Assembly (NCBI GenBank): GCA_016650245.1
Contig: JAENWD010000124.1
Span: forward strand, 1-35,822
Direction of reading: 5' to 3'
Source of the DNA: Vicinamibacteria bacterium
GTDB taxonomy: Bacteria > Acidobacteriota > Vicinamibacteria > Vicinamibacterales > JAENWD01
Length of the DNA stretch: 35,822 nucleotides
This document shows positions 15,137 to 22,680 of this stretch, piece by piece. The translations under genes were made by a program, and so were the position numbers. The stretch's first letter is position 1. Each line of letters opens with the position of its first letter. The notes under the pieces are model-generated. The model was given only the letters and a program-made list of their open reading frames with translations. It made no database searches and was not told the DNA's origin.

Positions 15137-15472
15137 CGCTCGGTCGGTCCACGTCGGCTCGCCACGGAAAGTATCCGCAGATGACGCCGATTCGATCATC
15201 ACCGGAACCCGAGTGACCCGCGGCGAAGCCGCGGCAGTGAGACGAGACGAGCCGTCACGATGAGGCCTTCTTGATCGAGCGGGCTTCGTCGTCACGGGTC
15301 GTCTCGTCTCATCGACCGGCCGCTGCGCGGCCGGTGTCGCTCGGGTTTCCGCGTTGTGGGTCGGCCGCGTTGTCATGTGTTCAGGCATCTGGGGCATCTG
15401 CGAAATCTGCGGTTGGATTCGTTTGCATCGGTCCCCCAATGCAGCCAAGTTGGTCCGCTTCAGGCAGCCCGT
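15137..15472. other. Gene-free, highly structured gap between aspS and phoH
   Basis: No coding frame is supported in these 336 bases. It contains nested inverted sequence. The outer arms are ATCCGCAGATGACGC (15173-15187) and a 9-mer array, AGGCATCTG, GGGCATCTG, CGAAATCTG, CGGTTGGAT (15383-15418), which is partly complementary to the first. Inside them is a 147-bp cruciform-like element listed separately. The phoH promoter follows directly. Confidence 0.7.
15204..15350. repeat. 147-bp cruciform-like palindromic element
   Basis: Four sets of complementary segments nest neatly. Outer stem: GGAACCCGAGTGAC (15204-15217) with GTCGCTCGGGTTTCC (15336-15350). Hairpin 1: CCGCGGC-GAA-GCCGCGG (15218-15234), perfect. 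Long central stem: GAGACGAGACGAGCCGTCA (15239-15257) with its near-complement ending GGGTCGTCTCGTCTC (15296-15310). Hairpin 2: ACCGGCCGC-TGC-GCGGCCGGT (15315-15335), perfect 9 bp. The result is a four-way-junction shape. No ORF or T-tract is present. It could be a MITE/REP-type element or a structured RNA. Confidence 0.75.
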
Positions 15473-15501
15473 TTGACCGGCCGTGGCTGCTATGGTACAA
15501 T
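15473..15501 (+). promoter_or_regulatory. Strong sigma-70 promoter for the phoH operon
   Basis: TTGACC (15473-15478), exactly 17 bp, then TACAAT (15496-15501) preceded by TGG, giving an extended -10. This is the best promoter match in the window. Transcription would start near 15508. Confidence 0.7.
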
Positions 15502-15524
15502 CGCTGTCTAACTCTCACTGATTG

Positions 15525-15530
15525 AAGGAG
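15525..15530 (+). promoter_or_regulatory. Ribosome binding site that favours the TTG start of phoH
   Basis: AAGGAG lies 12 bases before TTG 15543 and 24 bases before ATG 15555. TTG 15522 would lie upstream of this site, only about 14 bases from the predicted transcript start, so it is unlikely. Confidence 0.5.
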
Positions 15531-15542
15531 TTACGAGCGGCA

Positions 15543-16517
<975 letters not shown>

Positions 16518-16522
16518 TCGTC

Positions 16523-17044
16523 ATGCCAGCCGGCGGCCAACGTCCCTCCAAAGTCATTGTCTCTGTCGTCGATGGACAGGGCCGGCCGTTTTGCGCGCCC
16601 GGGCTCGGGCGCTGGCTTGCCCGCGTCGCGCCGGCGCGCGCGCACGGCGAGGTCACGGCGGCCTTTGCGTCCGATGCCCGCGTGCGAGCGCTCAACCGCA
16701 CGTACCGCGGAGTCGATGCGGCGACTGACGTGTTGTCGTTTCCGGGGCCTGGCCCCCGCGATGCGTACGGGGGCCAGGCCCCTCCTTTTCTCGGAGACAT
16801 CGTCATCGCCCGGGGCGTCGCGCGGCGTCAGGCCAGGGCGCAAGGGCACGCCGAGTCCACCGAGTGGCGCGTGCTCGCGCTGCACGGCCTGCTGCACCTG
16901 CTCGGCTACGACCACGAGGCTGACAACGGCGCGATGCGGCGACTCGAGGAACGCCTGCGGCAGCGTGGCGGCCTCGACCGCGGCCTTATCGAACGCGAGC
17001 CGCGTCCGCCAAGGCTTCGGCGCCCGAGGGGAGCCGCGCGATGA
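16523..17044 (+). CDS. ybeY: Endoribonuclease YbeY (rRNA maturation factor) with an internal palindrome insertion
   Basis: This metal-dependent RNase is needed for 16S rRNA 3'-end maturation and 70S quality control. Its 173 residues include the family signature HGLLHLLGYDHE (three zinc-ligand histidines), and TYRGVDAATDVLSFP is the conserved region before it. Between VLSFP and FLGDIVIA, where relatives have only a short acidic link, it carries PGPRDAYGGQAPP. This insert is encoded by a perfect 15-bp inverted repeat (16744-16782). The C-terminus (EPRPPRLRRPRGAAR) is basic and probably disordered. The stop overlaps the next gene's start (ATGA). Context with phoH and era is the classical ribosome-maturation cluster. 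Confidence 0.93.
   Translation: MPAGGQRPSKVIVSVVDGQGRPFCAPGLGRWLARVAPARAHGEVTAAFASDARVRALNRTYRGVDAATDVLSFPGPGPRDAYGGQAPPFLGDIVIARGVARRQARAQGHAESTEWRVLALHGLLHLLGYDHEADNGAMRRLEERLRQRGGLDRGLIEREPRPPRLRRPRGAAR
16744..16782. repeat. Palindromic element inside ybeY
   Basis: GGGGCCTGGCCCCCG (16744-16758) and its exact complement (16768-16782) flank a 9-base loop, CGATGCGTA. The element is translated in frame as part of ybeY. A near-identical copy lies in glyS at 30457-30496. Confidence 0.9.
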
Positions 17045-18321
17045 CGCTTGCGGTGCTCCTGGTCCTGGCGCTGGCCACCACGTACGTGGGGACGATCGAG
17101 GCCGCATTCAGCGCCTTGATGCGGCTGTCGCTGCGCCTCACCGTCGAGCGCAACGGCCGCGCGGCCGGCCTCGGGCCGTACCTTGACGACCCTGTGCTGC
17201 TGTTTGTGCCGGTCCGCCTGCTCCTTGGCCTGATCATCGCGATTACCGCAATCACTTTCGCGACGCTCACCGGCGTAGACGACGCGAAGGACCCCGGTGT
17301 GCTGCTGCTCTCGATGGCCGGGTTCTTCCTCGTGTTCGAGCACCTGTTGCCGCTGCTGATCGTCAGGCGCGACCCCGAGCAGGTGCTGATCCGGCTGCTG
17401 CCCACCTTCAAGGTCTTCGAACGGCCGATCCGCCCGATCACGCTGGCCCTGGTTGGCCTCATCGCGACCCTGCGTCCGGCACGCCACACCGGCGCCGTGG
17501 AGACCGCACAGTCGCAGGACGGCCAGGACGACACGGGCGAGGCGGCGAATGCCTACCTCGAAGCCGGCGAGCAGGAAGGCCTCATCGAGCGCGAGGACCG
17601 GCGGCTCATTCAGTCGATCGTGGACTTTGGCGATACGCAGGTCCGCGACGTCATGACGCCGCGGCCCGATGTGGTGGCCGTGCCGCTTGACGCGACCCTG
17701 GCCGAGGTGCGGCAGGTGTTTCTCGAGCAGCAGTACTCGCGGGTGCCCGTGTACAAGGACACGCTCGACCACATCCAGGGCTTCGTCTTCATCAAGGACC
17801 TGATCCGGATGACCGACGCCCAGGCCGGCGATCAGGTCGTGCCCAAGCTGCTGCGGCCGGCCTACTTCGTCCCCGAGACCAAGCGTGTCTCGGACCTGCT
17901 CAAGGAGTTTCAGCGCCAGCAGGTGCAGTCGGCGGTGGTCGTCGACGAGTACGGCGGCACCGCCGGGCTGGTCACGCTCGAGGATCTGCTCGAGGAGATC
18001 GTGGGCGAGATTCGAGACGAGTACGACGTCGAGGCCGAACCAGTGCTCGATGAGGGCAACGGCGCGTTCATCTTCAGCGGCAAGGTGGACATCGACGAAC
18101 TGGCCGAGCGGCTGGGCGTCGAGATCCCGCGCGACGGCTTCGGCACCGTCGGTGGCTACCTGATGTCGCACCTTGGACGCGTCCCGGCGGTGGGGGAGAC
18201 CTTTGAGGTCGGCGGCCTGCGCGTCCAGGTGCTCGAAGCCGAGCGGCGGCGAGTGGGCCGCGTTCGAGTGCAGCGCGTGGCCGAAACGCCCGCGCACGAG
18301 ACGGCCGGGGAACCAGCGTGA
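17041..18321 (+). CDS. CNNM/CorC-type membrane protein with paired CBS domains
   Basis: This 426-residue protein has a DUF21/CNNM membrane domain (about 1-145, with hydrophobic helices such as LLLGLIIAITAITFATLTG). A CBS pair follows (about 200-325: RDVMTPRPDVVAVPLDATL; YSRVPVYKDTLDHIQGFVFI; AVVVDEYGGTAGLVTLEDLL). The C-terminal transporter-associated CorC_HlyC domain is about 340-415. Homologues are annotated hemolysin-like or CorC and are linked to magnesium or cobalt efflux; direct transport evidence varies. Position between ybeY and era is conserved in many bacteria. Start and stop overlap neighbours (ATGA with ybeY, GTGA with era), so the operon is translationally coupled. Its last 15 codons or so recur as a scrap at 20358-20410. 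Confidence 0.92.
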   Translation: MTLAVLLVLALATTYVGTIEAAFSALMRLSLRLTVERNGRAAGLGPYLDDPVLLFVPVRLLLGLIIAITAITFATLTGVDDAKDPGVLLLSMAGFFLVFEHLLPLLIVRRDPEQVLIRLLPTFKVFERPIRPITLALVGLIATLRPARHTGAVETAQSQDGQDDTGEAANAYLEAGEQEGLIEREDRRLIQSIVDFGDTQVRDVMTPRPDVVAVPLDATLAEVRQVFLEQQYSRVPVYKDTLDHIQGFVFIKDLIRMTDAQAGDQVVPKLLRPAYFVPETKRVSDLLKEFQRQQVQSAVVVDEYGGTAGLVTLEDLLEEIVGEIRDEYDVEAEPVLDEGNGAFIFSGKVDIDELAERLGVEIPRDGFGTVGGYLMSHLGRVPAVGETFEVGGLRVQVLEAERRRVGRVRVQRVAETPAHETAGEPA

Positions 18322-19208
18322 AGGCCGGACTGGTCTCGCTGGTCGGGCTGCCCAACGCCGGCAAGTCCACGCTGCTCAACCGGCTCGTCGGCACCAAGCT
18401 GGCGATCGTCTCCGACAAGCCGCAGACCACACGCACGCGGATTCTCGGCGTGCGCACCTACCCCGAGGGACAGGTCGTCTACGTCGATACCCCCGGGATC
18501 CATCGACCCACGCATCGCATGAACGTGCGGATGCTCGACACCGCGCGCGACGCCATGCGCGACGTGGATGTCGTCGGCGTGGTGCTCGATGTGAGCCAGA
18601 AACCGGGCGGTGGACAGCAGCACCTGTTCGAGATGGTGCGCCACGTGCCCACACCGGTCGTGCTGGTGCTGAACAAGGTGGACCTGGTCGCGAAGATGAA
18701 GCTGCTGCCCATCATCGACCGGCTGCGGCAGGAGCGCGAGTTTGCCGACATTGTCCCCGTGTCGGCGCTCTCCGGTCACAACGTCGAGCGGCTCGAGCAG
18801 GTGTTCCTGTCGCACCTGCCCGAGGGCGAGCCCCTCTATCCGGCGGACTACCTCACCGATCAGCCCGAGCGCGTCTTCGTCGCCGAGATCGTGCGCGAGC
18901 AGGTGCTGCAGCACACGCACGCCGAGTTGCCGTTTTCCACGGCGGTCATCGTCGACAAGTTCGAGGAACCGGAGCGCGAGAAGGGGCTGATGCGGCTCTA
19001 CTGCTCGATCCTGGTCGAGCGCGAGTCGCAAAAGCCGATCATCATCGGCCGTCACGGGGAGATGATCAAGACCATTGGTACGGCCGCTCGCGAGCAGCTC
19101 GAACGGTTCTTCGACACCAAGGTGTTCCTCGACCTGCACGTCAAGGTGAAGTCGGCGTGGCGCGAAGACGAGCGCATCCTCGACGAGCTGTTCAACAAGC
19201 CGTTGTAG
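18318..19208 (+). CDS. era: GTPase Era
   Basis: Era binds the 3' end of 16S rRNA and helps 30S assembly. The 296 residues contain G1 GLPNAGKSTLLNRLVG, G2/switch KPQTTRTRILGV, G3 VDTPGIHRP, G4 NKVDLV and G5-like VSALSG. The C-terminal KH domain is KPIIIGRHGEMIKTIGTAA followed by REQLERFFDTKVFLDLHVKV. The start is GTG, overlapping the upstream stop by four bases; the family N-terminus (KAGLVSLVGLPNAGKS) fits. It is the last gene of the phoH operon. The next gene is convergent. Confidence 0.97.
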   Translation: MKAGLVSLVGLPNAGKSTLLNRLVGTKLAIVSDKPQTTRTRILGVRTYPEGQVVYVDTPGIHRPTHRMNVRMLDTARDAMRDVDVVGVVLDVSQKPGGGQQHLFEMVRHVPTPVVLVLNKVDLVAKMKLLPIIDRLRQEREFADIVPVSALSGHNVERLEQVFLSHLPEGEPLYPADYLTDQPERVFVAEIVREQVLQHTHAELPFSTAVIVDKFEEPEREKGLMRLYCSILVERESQKPIIIGRHGEMIKTIGTAAREQLERFFDTKVFLDLHVKVKSAWREDERILDELFNKPL

Positions 19209-19270
19209 CCCCTCTGCCAATCGCGAAGGCGCGAAGGCCTCAGGAGCCGCGCCCAGCTGCCTAACGGCGC

Positions 19271-19579
19271 TCAGCCGCGAGCCGCGCGCGACGCCTTCCG
19301 CAATGGAGCCTTGCGTTTCGCACGGCTTACCGGCTGCAGCGCCCGGTTAGGCAGCCCGCCTGTGCTCCTCACAGCTCGTGTCGTGTTGAGCACGCCTTTG
19401 AGTGCCTCATTCACCGCTTCTTCAGTCGGAAACGCCTCGGCGACCTCTGGCTGAATCAACACGATGTTGGTGCCCTCACGCACTCGTCGCGCATACTTGC
19501 CGCGAACGCCGCCCTTCATGGACGCAAAGTCGTACTCGGGGCGCAAGCCGTCAGCTGGGATCGGATTAGCCTTCTTCAT
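19271..19579 (-). CDS. Putative antitoxin partner of the BrnT-like toxin
   Basis: This 102-residue protein begins MKKANPIPADGLRPEYDFAS and continues SMKGGVRGKYARRVREGTN, a pattern shared by small proteins that sit immediately after BrnT-type toxins. The middle (VLIQPEVAEAFPTEEAVNEA, then LKGVLNTTRAV) is probably the DNA- or dimer-binding helix region. The C-terminal 30 residues are very basic (SRAKRKAPLRKASRAARG). It lacks the usual BrnA ribbon-helix-helix sequence, so it is a non-canonical partner. Its ATG lies inside the end of the toxin gene (14-base overlap), which supports co-translation. The antitoxin role is inferred from gene order. Confidence 0.7.
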   Translation of the reverse strand: MKKANPIPADGLRPEYDFASMKGGVRGKYARRVREGTNIVLIQPEVAEAFPTEEAVNEALKGVLNTTRAVRSTGGLPNRALQPVSRAKRKAPLRKASRAARG

Positions 19580-19835
19580 AGAATGTTCGCTCGTGCCGTG
19601 TCGCGGTCCTGGTACTGATGATACGGATGTTATCGGTGGCTTCGGTGTGTGACACCACGAGGATGCGGCCTCGAGCAGACACTCCGATGATCAGGAATCG
19701 TTGCTCGCCGGAGTGATCGTCGTCCGGAAAGGTCATCGAGAGCGAATCGTCGAACACTGTCGCCGCCTCACGGAAGTCAACGCGGTGCTTCTTGAGATTC
19801 GCATCCGCCTTTGTCGGATCCCACGTAAACGTCAC
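19566..19835 (-). CDS. brnT: BrnT-family RNase toxin
   Basis: BrnT toxins are small RelE-fold ribonucleases that cut mRNA and are neutralised by an antitoxin encoded just downstream. The 89 residues show the family pattern: FTWDPTKADANLKKHRVDF, then REAATVFDDSLSMTFPDDDH, then EQRFLIIGVSARGRILVVSH. The C-terminal catalytic-type segment is NIRIISTRTATRHERTFYEE. The GTG start at 19835 gives the usual N-terminus. A -10 box lies only 6 bases before it, so the transcript may be leaderless. A short palindrome overlaps the start. The gene order toxin-antitoxin is typical of BrnT modules. Confidence 0.87.
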   Translation of the reverse strand: MTFTWDPTKADANLKKHRVDFREAATVFDDSLSMTFPDDDHSGEQRFLIIGVSARGRILVVSHTEATDNIRIISTRTATRHERTFYEEG

Positions 19836-19845
19836 TGGATCAGTG
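19833..19845. promoter_or_regulatory. Possible operator over the brnT start
   Basis: CACTG-GAT-CAGTG is a perfect 5-bp palindrome overlapping both the brnT start codon and the edge of its -10 box. Its position would suit autoregulation by the antitoxin. Confidence 0.35.
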
Positions 19846-19871
19846 TACGCGTTGTTTGAAGGCGGCGTCAG
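19842..19871 (-). promoter_or_regulatory. Putative promoter of the toxin-antitoxin pair
   Basis: On the minus strand, CTGACG, an 18-bp spacer and TACACT. The -10 ends 6 bases before the GTG, which places the transcript start at or next to the start codon. Confidence 0.4.
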
Positions 19872-19966
19872 GTCGCCTGCGCCCGGGTGCCCGCCGCAGC
19901 GGCGATGAACGCACCAGCCGCCGACCGCTAAAACGCTGGTCAGACGGACAACGTCTCCTGAGTACG

Positions 19967-20285
19967 TCAGATCCGCCGTTTCGAAAGCGCTTCTTGAACG
20001 TACTCATTGAACGATACTGCAAGCAGCTCACGCCTGGACTCCCAGAACGACTCGGCCCGGTCGATCCTCCACAAGGCGTTGTCGGTCGGTATGCACTGGC
20101 TCTCAAGTACGCGAGTCTTGCGCTATCGCTAGATAGACCTCTGGGCCAGCCTGCCCAATGGATTTGTTCACATCACCCGCGATAAACGCCATGTTTGCGA
20201 TGTTGTCGGCCGTCGGCCGCACGTCCTCGGAGAACCGCGCGCGAGGAAGGATATGATGCCGACAACTCGGTTCCCGGAGGCTTCA
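19967..20285 (-). pseudogene. Decayed C-terminal part of an HNH nuclease (GmrSD/DUF262-like)
   Basis: Reading the minus strand from about 20258, one frame gives HHILPRARFSEDVRPTAD and then NIANMAFIAGDVNKSIGQAG, ending at a TGA (20103-20105). This is an HNH-type metal site (HH...N...N). A +1 shift near 20120-20128 opens the next frame: VLESQCIPTDNALWRIDRAE, SFWESRRELLAVSFNEYVQE, ALSKRRI, stop at 19967. Joined, the two frames resemble the tail of DUF262/DUF1524 (GmrSD-type) proteins, which are modification-dependent restriction systems or relatives. Upstream, LKPPGTELSA in a third frame may be a further piece. No N-terminal nucleotide-hydrolysing domain remains. Family assignment rests on motif memory and needs a profile search. 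Confidence 0.6.
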
Positions 20286-20357
20286 ATCGCGGCTGCAGTC
20301 TGTCGCGGCGATGGCGTGGATTCAATGTGTGCGGATGTCGGGTCATCGCAATCGCCT

Positions 20358-20410
20358 GCTCGAAGCCGAACGGCGCGCGCGTGGGCCGCGTTCGAGTGCA
20401 GCGCCCCTGA
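20358..20410 (+). pseudogene. Scrap resembling the C-terminus of the CNNM/CorC gene
   Basis: About 45 bases closely match 18231-18275, the end of the CNNM/CorC gene, including a long identical block ending CGCGTTCGAGTGCAGCG. The encoded peptide would be LLEAERR, then after a +1 slip VGRVRVQRP and a stop at 20408-20410. It looks like the tail of a lost paralogue or a local duplication. No other part of that gene is visible nearby. Confidence 0.55.
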
Positions 20411-20451
20411 CGCCCTCGGTTGCGGCCCGAGTTCGGTCGAGGGCTGGGAGG

Positions 20452-21256
20452 CTAGCTGAAGTGCCCGGCGAGCAGCTGGTTGATCTGGTCGGCGCACTGA
20501 ATCGGCACGGCGTGACCGGCCTCCGCGATCTCGATGTAGCGCGCCCCGGGGATGGCGGCGGCGAGCTGCCGTCCGAACGCCGGCAGCGCGATGCGGTCCT
20601 GCGCCGCGCTCACGACCAGTGTCGGAATCGACGCGAGGGAGGCAAGGCGGTCCAGCGCGTCGTAGCGGCCCATGGCCTTGAGCTGCGCCATGACGATCGG
20701 CGGCTGATCGGCCAGGTCGCGACCGAACAGGTCGGCAAGTGTCGCCTCGAGGGCGCCCCAGATCCGCGCGCACGAGGTACTCGCGCGTCATCACCAGTTC
20801 GACAAACGCGCGCCGCCGCGCCGATCGCGGTCCGATGCGCGAACGGAGGCCGGCCACCAGCAGGTCCCACGACAATCGCGCGCCTTGCGCGCCTCGCGCG
20901 AACGTGCAGAGCAGCGACAGCGACCGTACCCTCGAGGGCGCTGACAGGGCGACCTGTTGCGCGATGACCCCGCCCATCGAGTGGCCGACGACGTCAAGAC
21001 GGGCAGCGCCTGCCGCGTCGGCGACCGCCAGCGCATCGGCCGCCATGGCCTCGATGGACAGGGGCACCGCGCCTGGCGAGCTGGCGCCGATGCCGCGGTT
21101 GTCAAAGGCGAGGACCGCATGGTCCGAGGCCGGTGCCTCGATTTGCGGCTGCCAGGCGCGACCGATGGCGCCCACGCCTTGGATGAGCAGCACCGGAGGC
21201 CCTGCGCCTGCCATCGTGTAGTGGATCGTCGCGCCCGCACGACTGGTCGTTGGCAT
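20452..21256 (-). pseudogene. Alpha/beta hydrolase interrupted by a frameshift
   Basis: The N-terminal half (from ATG 21256; a GTG at 21292 is also in frame) gives a normal alpha/beta hydrolase: GPPVLLIQGVGAIGRAW (oxyanion region), AFDNRGIGASS, and VVGHSMGGVIAQQVAL with the nucleophile elbow. It runs to AFVELVMTREYLVRA near 20760. There a one-base shift in a GGGGCGCC run moves coding to the next frame: ALEATLADLFGRDLADQPPI, IPTLVVSAAQDRIALPAFG (acidic residue) and EIAEAGHAVPIQ (catalytic His), ending LLAGHFS at 20452. All three catalytic residues survive, split over two frames. It is either a recent pseudogene or a base-calling error in a G-run. Substrate is unknown. Confidence 0.75.
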
Positions 21257-21377
21257 CGAACCAGTGTGTCCCGTCGGGCGCGGCGTTGTCACGACGTTCA
21301 GGCTCGCCGCGTCCAGAGTGGCAGGCCGGCCGCGGGACCGGCTACACTGCTTTCAGCGCCTCCTGCGCGAGGATCTC

Positions 21378-22664
21378 ATGACCTACGTGCGTCTCCGTCT
21401 GGTGATCGTCGCGGTGGCACTGGCGATCTGGCTGGCGCCCGGTTCAGTCGCTGCCCAGACGACAGCGCCCGGCCAGGCCGAGGTTCAGGCGCTCAAGGTG
21501 GAGCTCGACAAGACACGCGTGGAGTTCGAGGCCGTCCGCCAGCAGTACGACCAGCGTCTGTCCGCCCTCGAGCAGAAGCTGGCGCAGCTGACCGGCGCGC
21601 CGCAGCAGACCAACGCCGCGCCCTCGCCGCCGGTGCCCCCTGCTGAGCCGTCGCCGCCACCAGACCCGGTGCCCACCGGAGGCGGGTCGTCGGCCTTCGC
21701 CAAGATCTTCAACCCCGACATCGCCGTTGTCGGCAACATGCTTGGGGCCGCGGGTCACAATCCCGTCGAAGATAGCCCCGCGCTCCAGTTGAGCGAGGCC
21801 GAGGCGTCCTTCCAGGCGATCGTCGACCCCTACGCCAAGGCCGATTTCTTCATTGCCGTCGGACCCGATGGCGCGGAACTCGAAGAAGGCTTCATCACGT
21901 TCAACACGCTGCCCGGCCGCTTCCTGCTCAAGGCCGGCAAGCTGCGCGCAAACTTCGGGAAGGTCAACACGCAGCACACGCACGCGCTGGCCTGGACGGA
22001 CCGCCCGTTGGTGACCCGCAACCTGGTGGGCGGAGAGGAGGGGCTTGCCGACGGGGGCCTGTCGCTGTCGCGCCTGGTGCTGAACCCCTGGTTCTTCCTG
22101 GAGGCGACCGGCGAAGTCTTCGGGGGACGCTCTGATTTGTTCGAAGGCAACCAGCGCTCGCAGCTCACCTATGTCGCGCGGCTGCGCGGGTATCGCGACC
22201 TCACCGAGGGCAGTAACCTCGACATCGGCACGTCGTTCGCCTACGGCCACACCGCCACCGGACCCGACACGACCGCGCAACTGGTCGGCGTCGACGCCAC
22301 ATTCCGGTACCGACCGCTGCGGCGCGCGATCTACAGCCGTTTCCAGGCGCGCACCGAGCTGGTCTGGAGCCGCCAGGATCTGGAAGACTTCGAGCGGTCC
22401 CGTGCCTTCGGGATGTACGGCAGCGCCGAGTACCAGTTCGCGCGGCGCTGGGTGGGCGGCGCGCGCTACGACCGGTCGGGCCGCGCGCTCAACGGCGATC
22501 TCATCGACAACGGCGGCGCGTTCACGCTCACGTTTTGGCCAAGTGAGTTCAGTCAGATCCGTGGCGAGTACCGCCTGACGCGGTACGCCGACGATGTGAC
22601 GGCCAACGAGTTCCTCTTCCAATTCCTCTTTGCCATTGGTGCCCACGGCGCGCACGTTTTCTAA
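21378..22664 (+). CDS. Outer-membrane beta-barrel (porin-like) protein of a metal-uptake cluster
   Basis: This 428-residue protein has a signal peptide (RLRLVIVAVALAIWLAPGSV, cleaved near AAAQ-like VAAQ). A coiled coil follows (about 30-72: EVQALKVELDKTRVEFEAVR), then a Pro/Ala-rich linker (about 75-110). The remainder has alternating beta-strand character with amphipathic segments such as GRFLLKAGKLRANFGKV and ARTELVWSRQDLEDF. The last residue is Phe (HGAHVF), typical of outer-membrane proteins. The coiled coil plus barrel recalls SLH-less porins that attach to peptidoglycan. It lies 16 bases before the ZnuA-like gene in the same direction, so it may carry metal across the outer membrane. 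I chose ATG 21378 (GAGG 6 bases upstream) over the longer frame, because the signal peptide starts there. Confidence 0.78.
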   Translation: MTYVRLRLVIVAVALAIWLAPGSVAAQTTAPGQAEVQALKVELDKTRVEFEAVRQQYDQRLSALEQKLAQLTGAPQQTNAAPSPPVPPAEPSPPPDPVPTGGGSSAFAKIFNPDIAVVGNMLGAAGHNPVEDSPALQLSEAEASFQAIVDPYAKADFFIAVGPDGAELEEGFITFNTLPGRFLLKAGKLRANFGKVNTQHTHALAWTDRPLVTRNLVGGEEGLADGGLSLSRLVLNPWFFLEATGEVFGGRSDLFEGNQRSQLTYVARLRGYRDLTEGSNLDIGTSFAYGHTATGPDTTAQLVGVDATFRYRPLRRAIYSRFQARTELVWSRQDLEDFERSRAFGMYGSAEYQFARRWVGGARYDRSGRALNGDLIDNGGAFTLTFWPSEFSQIRGEYRLTRYADDVTANEFLFQFLFAIGAHGAHVF

Positions 22665-22680
22665 CTACGAGGGAACTGGT

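Noticed and set aside
15204-15350. Intrinsic terminator of aspS
   Set aside because: Strong stems but no T-run follows any of them on either strand, and the nested layout is far larger than a terminator.
20358-20403. Integron attC-like site
   Set aside because: It lacks paired RYYYAAC/GTTRRRY core sites; the similarity to the end of the CNNM/CorC gene explains it better.
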